From Desulfobacteraceae bacterium (GTDB lineage Bacteria; Desulfobacterota; Desulfobacteria; Desulfobacterales; Desulfobacteraceae), in the NCBI GenBank assembly GCA_003354055.1, contig PIVQ01000096.1:1-15509 (forward strand): a DNA stretch of 15,509 nt. Direction: 5' to 3'. Every line of letters starts with the position of its first letter. Position 1 is the first letter of the stretch. The notes beneath the pieces are model-generated. The model was not told where the DNA came from. It saw only the letters and a list, made by a program, of their open reading frames with translations, and did no database searches. This document shows positions 7,571-14,802 of the stretch, in pieces. The position numbers and the translations under genes were made by a program.

Positions 7571-9486
7571 GCCAGCCAATGAGTCACCAATTTTATACCA
7601 CCCCTATCTATTATGTGAATGCAAAACCCCATCTGGGGCATGCCTATACATCCATTGCCGCAGACGTGTCCACCCGGTTTAAAAAAATGGTAGGGTGTGA
7701 TACATTTTTTCTAACCGGTACTGATGAGCACGGGGATAAAATCGTTCAGGCTGCGGAAAAGGAAAATACGTCTCCCAAGGCGTATGCAGATAAAATTTCC
7801 CAATTGTTTCAGGATTTGCTTCCCCTGCTCCATATTAAAAACGACCGGTTTATCAGAACCACTGATTCGGATCATATTGAGGTGGTACGATCCATATTAA
7901 CAAAAATCCATGATAGCGGTGATATATATTTCTCCAGTTATGAAGGATTGTATTGTTTTGGCTGCGAGAGGTTTTACCAGGAGCGGGAGCTTGTGGAAGG
8001 CAAATGTCCGGACCATGGGGTTGCGCCTGAAATCATCAAAGAATCGAATTATTTTTTCAAGATGAGCAAATACCAGGAATGGCTCATTGACCACATAAAA
8101 TCCAACCCTGACTTTATACAACCGGAACAATATAAGAATGAAATCCTGTCCTTTCTAAAAGAGCCCCTTGAGGACCTTTGTATTTCCAGACCCAAAACCA
8201 GACTGACCTGGGGAATCACCCTGCCCTTTGACGAAGATTATGTGACCTATGTCTGGTTTGATGCTCTGGTAAATTATGTTACAGCTCTGGGATATCCAGA
8301 TGGGGAAAAGTATAAAACCTTCTGGCCCACGACCCGGCATTTTGTGGCCAAAGATATTATCAAACCCCACGGCATCTATTGGCCTATCATGCTTAAGGCA
8401 GCAGGGATGCCAATCTACAACGGCCTCAACGTTCACGGGTTCTGGAATGTTCAGGGCAGTAAAATGTCCAAAAGTATCGGTAATGTAACCGACCCCGTAG
8501 AAGTCACCGGAGAATACGGAGTTGATCCCTTCCGGTATTTCCTCATGCGGGAAATGGTATTCGGCCTGGATGCCAATTTCACCGAAGATGCCATAGTGGC
8601 AAGAATCAACTCAGATCTTGCCAATGACCTGGGCAACCTCTTTTCCAGAGTATTGTCCATGAACCACAGGTATTTCAAAGGTCAGGTCATGGGCTCGAAC
8701 CCAGAGCTGTCTGTCCAATACAGTCTTGAGGCTGACGCTGTCAAAGCCATTGACGGATTTACCAAGGCCATGTCATCTTGCAAATTCCACCAGGGGTTGA
8801 TTGCGGCTTGGGAATTCATATCAACCATGAACAAATATATTGATACCAACGAGCCGTGGGCTCTGGCCAAAGACGAAAACAAAGTAACTGCGCTGGGAGA
8901 GGTGCTTTATCAACTGCTGGAAGGGCTGCGGTGCGTTGCCGGCCTTATATCTCCGGTCATGCCGGAGACCAGCCGGAAGATGACGATAGCTTTGGGGCTT
9001 GAACTGCCGCAAACCGGATTTTTCAATCTTGAACAGATCCGCCCCTGGAATCAGATTCCGGCAGGTGTTACACTTGAAAAACCTGCGATTCTCTTTCCAA
9101 GAATTGAGGTTAAAAAAGAAAAGACACCGCCGCCGGCCAAACCCTTTAAACCGGCCCTGAAAGAAGAGATCACCATTGACGAGTTTTCCAAAATTGATCT
9201 TCGGGCAGGCAAAATCATATCTGCGGAAAAAATAGAGAAGTCCAAAAAACTGCTCAAGCTCCAGGTGGATCTTGGGGCGGAAACCCGTCAGATTGTTGCC
9301 GGAATCGGTAAAAGCTATACCCCGGATCAGGTGATAGGAAAAGAGGTGATTGTTGTGGCCAACCTTAAAGAGGCCAAACTCATGGGAGAGATTTCCCAGG
9401 GTATGATCCTGGCGGCCAGCAAGAAAAAAGACCTGATTCTGTCAGGATTTGAGAATTCCCCACTGCCGGGTAATCCGGTCAAGTGA
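7567..9486 (+). CDS. metG: Methionyl-tRNA synthetase with C-terminal tRNA-binding domain
   Basis: This class I synthetase (639 residues) charges tRNA-Met in the cytoplasm. The catalytic signatures are intact: HLGH (22-25), a zinc knuckle with C130, C133, C147 and H150 in the connective-peptide region, WFDALVNY (230-237) and KMSKS (299-303). The helical anticodon-binding region follows, containing the conserved NEPWALAKDE. After a Lys/Pro-rich linker (about 515-530), a tRBD/EMAPII-like OB-fold domain (about 537-639) begins IDEFSKIDLRAGKI; it mediates dimerisation and extra tRNA binding. The start at 7567 overlaps the ricT stop (ATGA). A second ATG at 7579 (MSHQFYTT) is nearly as good and would remove four residues. 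The intact motifs here contrast with the degenerate CysRS-like domain at the other end of the window. Confidence 0.97.
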   Translation: MSQPMSHQFYTTPIYYVNAKPHLGHAYTSIAADVSTRFKKMVGCDTFFLTGTDEHGDKIVQAAEKENTSPKAYADKISQLFQDLLPLLHIKNDRFIRTTDSDHIEVVRSILTKIHDSGDIYFSSYEGLYCFGCERFYQERELVEGKCPDHGVAPEIIKESNYFFKMSKYQEWLIDHIKSNPDFIQPEQYKNEILSFLKEPLEDLCISRPKTRLTWGITLPFDEDYVTYVWFDALVNYVTALGYPDGEKYKTFWPTTRHFVAKDIIKPHGIYWPIMLKAAGMPIYNGLNVHGFWNVQGSKMSKSIGNVTDPVEVTGEYGVDPFRYFLMREMVFGLDANFTEDAIVARINSDLANDLGNLFSRVLSMNHRYFKGQVMGSNPELSVQYSLEADAVKAIDGFTKAMSSCKFHQGLIAAWEFISTMNKYIDTNEPWALAKDENKVTALGEVLYQLLEGLRCVAGLISPVMPETSRKMTIALGLELPQTGFFNLEQIRPWNQIPAGVTLEKPAILFPRIEVKKEKTPPPAKPFKPALKEEITIDEFSKIDLRAGKIISAEKIEKSKKLLKLQVDLGAETRQIVAGIGKSYTPDQVIGKEVIVVANLKEAKLMGEISQGMILAASKKKDLILSGFENSPLPGNPVK

Positions 9487-9521
9487 TGTTTAAAAAAACT
9501 GAATAACCAACGGATAGTTGT

Positions 9522-10883
9522 TTGTATACATTTAAAAAAGAAAATTCCTGGCGCCAGCATCAGTCAGACTTTATTATAGAACGGCGAAAGAGAACCCTTT
9601 TGCGGAGTTCTACAAGAGTTGTAACTTTCCTGGGTCTTCTCACAGGCCTGATTATAGGCGGGGTTTACCTTTTTAATCTTGATCTGACCCTGAACAAAAA
9701 AACGAATCTATCTTCATCAAAAAAAGAAAGCACAGCCCCAACTGCCAAAGCACACCTGGCAAAACCTGCACTTCGTCAACTTATCCGAAACACGGCCTTT
9801 TTAAATGCAGAACGTGATATTTTCTTTGTGGATACCCCGTCTGAAAGCTATACGGTCAGAACCCAATTGGACACCCGCCTCCAGACCAGTTTGAACGCCA
9901 CCCTGAGTCGGTTAAAAACCCTGACCCGCGGCAAACCCCAGCGTATTGCCATGGTTGCCCTTGACAGCAACACCGGTTTTATAAAGGCCATGGCAGGATT
10001 TGACCTTGACGACCCAAAGGCAAACCCCTGTACAGCCTCGGATTACCCTGCGGCCAGCATTGTAAAGATTGTGACTGCATCTGCTGCCGTGGATGCTCTG
10101 GGGTATACTGCTTCGACCCCCCTTTACTTTAACGGGAATAAATATACACTATACAAACGCCAGCTTACGGATAAACGAAACAAATACACCACGCGTGTAA
10201 CCCTGGCACGTGCCTTTGCAGATTCCATCAACCCGGTATTCGGTAAAATCGGCAAGCTCTATCTTGGCCGTGAAAAACTCAACGCCTACGCCCATAAATT
10301 CGGATTCAACCAGGGACCTGATACAGACTTTCATTTGACGCCCAGCCGTTTCAGTGTAACCGAAAGCGACTACCATCTGGCAGAACTGGGGTGCGGATTC
10401 AACCGACAAACTGAAATTTCCCCCGTTTTCGCTGCCATGATGGTCGGGACAATCCTCAATCAGGGAGACACATTGGTTCCACGTATGGTAACCAAGGTTG
10501 AGACATCAGGCCAGGATTTAATCTACAAAAGCCGGAAAGAAATCTATAAGACCCCTATTTCTCAAAAATCCGCAGAGGAAATGATCCGGATTATGAAAAG
10601 AACCATTTCCAGCGGAACCGCCAGAAAATCATTCAGGGGCTTTTCCAGAGATAGAGTGCTGTCAAAATTGACACTCGGTGGTAAAACAGGCTCACTTTAC
10701 AATAAAAAACGCACGGTCAAATACGATTGGTTTACTGGGTTCGGGATAGAAAAAGCCACTGGCAGTTCTCTGGTGGTTGCCGTTGTGGTAGGACATCGTA
10801 AATATATCGGAACCCGGGCCAGTACCCATGCCAAAAATATATTAAAAACGTATTTCAGGCCGGCTTCAGGAACAAAAAAATAA
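9522..10883 (+). CDS. Membrane-anchored penicillin-binding transpeptidase
   Basis: The 453-residue protein has a basic cytoplasmic N-terminus (about 1-32), one transmembrane helix (about 33-52), a Ser/Lys/Thr-rich spacer, and a transpeptidase domain from about 105. All three active-site motifs are visible: S179-IV-K182 (nucleophile motif), S235-I-N237 and K388-T-G390. It should act in the periplasm as a DD-transpeptidase on peptidoglycan. It lacks both a glycosyltransferase domain and the long N-terminal dimerisation domain of PBP2/FtsI, making it short for a class B PBP. The start is TTG at 9522: an in-frame TAA at 9504 blocks extension, no ATG or GTG lies between, and GGA sits 7 nt upstream. 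It follows metG after 35 nt. The exact subfamily is unclear; a specialised cross-linking role or a carboxypeptidase is possible. Confidence 0.88.
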   Translation: MYTFKKENSWRQHQSDFIIERRKRTLLRSSTRVVTFLGLLTGLIIGGVYLFNLDLTLNKKTNLSSSKKESTAPTAKAHLAKPALRQLIRNTAFLNAERDIFFVDTPSESYTVRTQLDTRLQTSLNATLSRLKTLTRGKPQRIAMVALDSNTGFIKAMAGFDLDDPKANPCTASDYPAASIVKIVTASAAVDALGYTASTPLYFNGNKYTLYKRQLTDKRNKYTTRVTLARAFADSINPVFGKIGKLYLGREKLNAYAHKFGFNQGPDTDFHLTPSRFSVTESDYHLAELGCGFNRQTEISPVFAAMMVGTILNQGDTLVPRMVTKVETSGQDLIYKSRKEIYKTPISQKSAEEMIRIMKRTISSGTARKSFRGFSRDRVLSKLTLGGKTGSLYNKKRTVKYDWFTGFGIEKATGSSLVVAVVVGHRKYIGTRASTHAKNILKTYFRPASGTKK

Positions 10884-10919
10884 ACGACCGTAACGAACTT
10901 ATGGCTGACAGAGAACCCA

Positions 10920-11043
10920 TGCTTGGATGAAAACTTGCCCATATGCAAGGCGCAAGAAAGTCTGAAACCGGAGTGTACTTTTGTACATGAGGCTTTCAGA
11001 CTTTTGCAGCAACGCGGCAGATGGGTGAGTTTTCGTTCAAGCA
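10920..11043 (+). repeat. 124-nt imperfect palindrome (long stem-loop)
   Basis: The left arm from 10920 pairs with the right arm ending at 11043. The outer 27 columns (10920-10946 with 11017-11043) contain 22 Watson-Crick pairs, 4 G-U wobbles and one mismatch (10943/11020). An irregular middle follows, then an inner stem: 10957-10967 with 10994-11004, continued by 10968-10969 with 10991-10992 (C10993 bulged). The terminal hairpin GTGTAC/GTACAT closes a TTTT loop (10979-10982). It fills most of the 198-nt gap between the PBP stop (10883) and the GlmS-like start (11082). No T-run follows the stem, so it is not a simple intrinsic terminator. I see no clear target-site duplication and no second copy in this window. 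It may be a dispersed palindromic repeat (REP or MITE-like) or a structured RNA. Confidence 0.88.
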
Positions 11044-11070
11044 ATAGCTTATACTGCACCCTCATAGACA

Positions 11071-11080
11071 GGTGGAGAGA
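11071..11080 (+). promoter_or_regulatory. Ribosome binding site choosing the GlmS-like start at 11082
   Basis: GGTGGAGAGA ends 1 nt before ATG 11082, with GGAG 4 nt and GGTGG 6 nt from the start codon. The frame stays open upstream to a TTG at 10923, but those 53 codons run through the palindrome and give a low-quality peptide, so the ATG at 11082 is preferred. Confidence 0.7.
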
Positions 11081-11081
11081 T

Positions 11082-14000
11082 ATGATAAAATTAGGGAAAA
11101 AAAAGAAAAAATTAATATTAAATTTATTCCGTAAATTAGGGACATTCCGAATTGAAGTGGGAAAATCCATTTCCCGTGCAGGAGAAAACAGCCTGATTCT
11201 CTTTCCGGACCATCCCAATGTTTTAAGTTGCGGTATTTCGGCATTTGTGGCCTTTAAAGGCAAATCCAGCCCGGAGTCATATAATCTGCCCCGGATTTCT
11301 AATGCCCTTGATACTCTTTCAGCAAATAGGCTTCCTGAAGAGGGACACACAGAGTACACCCTGCATGAGGATTATCTGGGTGGAGAGACACTATTGGCAA
11401 GCCTGTGTAAAGCCGCACAGGGACTGAAGCAGGAAAACATTTTTACAGCACTCTACCTCGATTCGGATCAGGAGGATGCCTTAAAAGGAATTATCAATAA
11501 TCTTGACCAAATCGTCCGGGATGAACAGCGCAGCTTTAAAGCCCTGACCTCAAACCTGTCAACCAATGATGTGGAACTTGTTTCAAACCGATTGGAAAAA
11601 CTAAAAGATGTCTTCTGGTGTCTGAATAAAGAAGTACTTGAAAATATCTTTGCCATCCGGAATCTGACCAGCCTTCATGATCCTGCAACCCAACAATCCG
11701 GAATAGGAATTTTCAAGCGCATCAACGCAGTACTCAACAGCATTGACCGTTTAGAAGTTCGCGGCCGGGATTCTGCGGGTATTTCGGTCATGTTTACCCT
11801 GTCCGATAAAGAGTTTGGACGCTATCGCAAAGCCTTAGGAGAGGCAGGCCTGACAGACGCTCTTAAAAAAAGAACCAACCATCAGGTGCTGGCCAACAAC
11901 AGCATCACCATCAAGGCCGCCGTAGGCCCGACCCAGGAAAGCCTTGCCACCATTTCCTTTGTCTATAAATTTGCCGCTGAAATCGGTGCCCTCGGAGATA
12001 ATATATCCTTTATCAGAAGCCAGATCAAAAATGATCATCTGCTTCAGAACCTGGCCGGATTCAAGCTTGAATCCAACTCCGTTTCCGCTCATACCCGGTG
12101 GGCATCAGTTGGAGATATCACCGAAGCCAACTGCCATCCTGTGGACAATGCCCCCACTGATAAAGAAATGACAACATCGGGTATTATCCACGTCTGTCTC
12201 AACGGGGATATTGATAATTATCTGGAACTAAAAACCGAATATGAAGCCAGATACGATAAGATACATTCAAGCATCAATACAGATACCAAACTGATTCCCC
12301 TTCAGATTGAACACCACCTGAAACTGGGCGCCCCCATAGAAGAGGCATTTCGCTTGGCTGTCAATGAATTTTCCGGTTCCCATGCCATCAGCATGCATTC
12401 GGATCTGGCACCCGGAAAATTATTTCTGGCCCAGAAGGGCAGCGGGCAGGCCATATTTGTGGGCATTGCACAGGACCACTATATCGCCGCTTCAGAGCTT
12501 TACGGGGTCGTAGAAGAAACCCAAAATTATATCAAACTCAACGGTGAAGGCAAGGGACAAATCGTCATCCTTGACCAGCACTCTGCCGGCGGAATTGAAG
12601 GTATCCAATCCTTTTACTATGACAATCAGCCCATAAAACTTGGATCCCAAGATGTTCTGACGAGCCAGATCACCTCCAGGGATATTGACCGCCAGGAATT
12701 CCCACACTATTTTCTAAAGGAAATTTCAGAATCCCCTCTCTCGGTTGAAAAAACCCTTGAAAATAAGTTCAGATTAGATTCGGATTCAGGCCTGCTCAAA
12801 ATCAGCCTTGAACAGAAAATCATCCCGGACAGCCTTGAGGCAGACCTTACATCCGGGAAAATAAAACGGATTTATTTTATCGGCCAGGGTACTGCAGGCA
12901 TCGCAGCCCAGGGGTGCGCCGACCTGCTGACCTACTATCTTGGGGACAAATCCCTGGATATCCGGGCGTCGAAATCCTCGGAACTGTCCGGCTTCTGCAT
13001 CATTGGTAACGGAGAATGCAAAGATACCATGTCTGATACCCTGGTGGTGGCCATCAGCCAGTCCGGAACGACCACAGATACCAACCGGACCGTGGACATG
13101 ATCAAGGCCTGTGGCGCAAAAGCACTGGCCATTGTCAACCGCAGGGATTCAGACCTGACCTTTAAAACCGACGGGGTACTCTATACCAGCTCCGGCAGGG
13201 ATATTGAAATGTCTGTGGCATCCACAAAGGCGTTTTACTCCCAGCTCACGGCAGGGGCTGTCCTCAGCCTCCACCTTACTGCGATTCTAAAGGCCAGGAC
13301 TGCCGAATTTATTTCCGATCAGCTTCAGACCCTGATGGATTTACCCAAAAAAATGCAGACGGTTCTGGATATGAAACCTGAGATAAAATCTTCGGCTGAC
13401 CGTCTGGCAGTAACCAAAGACCATTGGGCGACCGTTGGCTCCGGCGCCAACAAGACCTCCGCCGATGAAATACGCATTAAGTTGTCGGAGCTCTGTTACA
13501 AGACCATATCTTCGGATTTTGTGGAAGATAAAAAACATATCGACCTGTCCTCAGAACCCCTGATCATTGTCTGTGCCGCAGGCACAAGGGAGAGCGTACT
13601 GGGAGACATCATCAAAGATACAGCAATCTTCCATGCCCACAAGGCCTGCCCCATTGTGATTACGACCCAGGGGGAAGACAGGTTTGACCTTTATGCCAAA
13701 GATGTGTTTAAAATTCCTGAAATTCAGGAACATTTTGCCCCCATTCTCAACACCCTTGTGGGTCATATATGGGGGTATTATGCTGCCCTTGCCATCAATG
13801 AAAGTTCAAGATTCATGTATGATGCGAGAACGCGGATTCAGGACACCCTGGATGAGTACCGGCAAAAGGGACACGACGCTTATGAAGTGCTTCTTGAAAA
13901 TACCTTCCGGGAAAAAATAGCCGTCTTTTACAACGAATTTTCGCAAAAGAGACGGAACAGCGGATTTCCGGCAGCCATCGGCCTTGATACGATTGCCAAT

Positions 14001-14801
14001 ATCACCCTGCTTCTCAAATATCTGTCAGGCAGATTACCGGTGTCGGACTTTGAAATTGATTTTGGCATCAAAGGGACCCCGTCCAATATGCTGTCAACCT
14101 TTTTTGACAATATGGGACATGCCATCAATACCATGGCCCGGCCTGTGGATGCCATAAAGCACCAGGCAAAAACAGTTACCGTGGGCACCAGCCGAATAAG
14201 CGAAACCTTTGACGGGCTTATTTTTGACTCTCTTAACGACCATAAAATTCAGATTTCCCAGCTGACCTACAAAAACGTTCTGGTCATTAAAAACCTTCAG
14301 GAAATCATCTCCAGAATCAACGGTGCCCTGCTGTACCGGATCTCGGGCCTGAACCTCCTGGGAGAGGTCTCCAACGATACCCGGATTGAAGTGGTTTCTA
14401 AAACCGGAGCTCTGGTCAATGAAACCTCACGGGTCGAAACAGACCATAGGCTCAAAGGCACCAAAAATATCATTGTCAGGGAAGGTAATGTCTATATTGG
14501 AAAAGGCAGGAAGGATAACAAGAGTATCCTGGTCATACCGGTCATTTCCGCCTCTCCGTCCAGTCCGAATATTATTGAATATATCCTGTCGCTGAATGTG
14601 GCCTTTAAATCGTCCCAAGAGGTGACCCTGCTCAAAAAGATAAAGGCCCTGGGCGGAAAATACACCAGGCTGAAAGACTGGATTCTTGAAAGTGAAAACA
14701 TTACCTGGGATGACAAGTATTTGAATCTGATTGAAATCGAAACCCTTTTCGGTGCCAGTGCCGAAAAAGCAGTGGAAGCCATTATTGGGAAAATAGAGTA
14801 A
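11082..14801 (+). CDS. Giant GlmS-like glutamine amidotransferase / SIS-domain protein
   Basis: The 1239-residue product is built on the glucosamine-6-phosphate synthase plan (normally about 600-610 residues), which converts fructose-6-phosphate and glutamine to glucosamine-6-phosphate. Class II glutaminase signatures, in order: CGI (C50), RGRDSAG (R227), HTRWASVGD (R339, W340), H352, NGD (N374, G375) and NTDT (D401). SIS domain 1 (about 595-735) has SQSGTTTDT (659-667) and VASTKAF (712-718). SIS domain 2 (about 780-905) aligns without gaps over K800, E803 and H819, matching E. coli K485, E488 and H504 (numbers from memory). The motif AIKHQAKTVTV around K1030 resembles the GlmS tail carrying K603. 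Insertions lie after C50 (about 150 residues), before HTRW (about 65) and between SIS2 and K1030 (about 110); about 209 residues follow K1030. C50 must become N-terminal to act, so a 49-residue propeptide is inferred. The substrate is not certain. Confidence 0.88.
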   Translation: MIKLGKKKKKLILNLFRKLGTFRIEVGKSISRAGENSLILFPDHPNVLSCGISAFVAFKGKSSPESYNLPRISNALDTLSANRLPEEGHTEYTLHEDYLGGETLLASLCKAAQGLKQENIFTALYLDSDQEDALKGIINNLDQIVRDEQRSFKALTSNLSTNDVELVSNRLEKLKDVFWCLNKEVLENIFAIRNLTSLHDPATQQSGIGIFKRINAVLNSIDRLEVRGRDSAGISVMFTLSDKEFGRYRKALGEAGLTDALKKRTNHQVLANNSITIKAAVGPTQESLATISFVYKFAAEIGALGDNISFIRSQIKNDHLLQNLAGFKLESNSVSAHTRWASVGDITEANCHPVDNAPTDKEMTTSGIIHVCLNGDIDNYLELKTEYEARYDKIHSSINTDTKLIPLQIEHHLKLGAPIEEAFRLAVNEFSGSHAISMHSDLAPGKLFLAQKGSGQAIFVGIAQDHYIAASELYGVVEETQNYIKLNGEGKGQIVILDQHSAGGIEGIQSFYYDNQPIKLGSQDVLTSQITSRDIDRQEFPHYFLKEISESPLSVEKTLENKFRLDSDSGLLKISLEQKIIPDSLEADLTSGKIKRIYFIGQGTAGIAAQGCADLLTYYLGDKSLDIRASKSSELSGFCIIGNGECKDTMSDTLVVAISQSGTTTDTNRTVDMIKACGAKALAIVNRRDSDLTFKTDGVLYTSSGRDIEMSVASTKAFYSQLTAGAVLSLHLTAILKARTAEFISDQLQTLMDLPKKMQTVLDMKPEIKSSADRLAVTKDHWATVGSGANKTSADEIRIKLSELCYKTISSDFVEDKKHIDLSSEPLIIVCAAGTRESVLGDIIKDTAIFHAHKACPIVITTQGEDRFDLYAKDVFKIPEIQEHFAPILNTLVGHIWGYYAALAINESSRFMYDARTRIQDTLDEYRQKGHDAYEVLLENTFREKIAVFYNEFSQKRRNSGFPAAIGLDTIANITLLLKYLSGRLPVSDFEIDFGIKGTPSNMLSTFFDNMGHAINTMARPVDAIKHQAKTVTVGTSRISETFDGLIFDSLNDHKIQISQLTYKNVLVIKNLQEIISRINGALLYRISGLNLLGEVSNDTRIEVVSKTGALVNETSRVETDHRLKGTKNIIVREGNVYIGKGRKDNKSILVIPVISASPSSPNIIEYILSLNVAFKSSQEVTLLKKIKALGGKYTRLKDWILESENITWDDKYLNLIEIETLFGASAEKAVEAIIGKIE

Positions 14802-14802
14802 T

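Noticed and set aside
10920..11043. Intrinsic terminator after the PBP gene
   Set aside because: The stem is far longer than usual and is followed by AATAGCTTATA rather than a T-run on either side.
10884..11081. A glmS ribozyme-type riboswitch before the GlmS-like gene
   Set aside because: The region is dominated by a simple long palindrome. I see none of the double-pseudoknot core of the Firmicute glmS ribozyme, and the gene is not a standard glmS.
10697..11359. 220-codon minus-strand open frame across the PBP end, palindrome and GlmS-like start
   Set aside because: It overlaps two supported genes on the other strand, and the palindrome supplies part of its length. No domain is visible.
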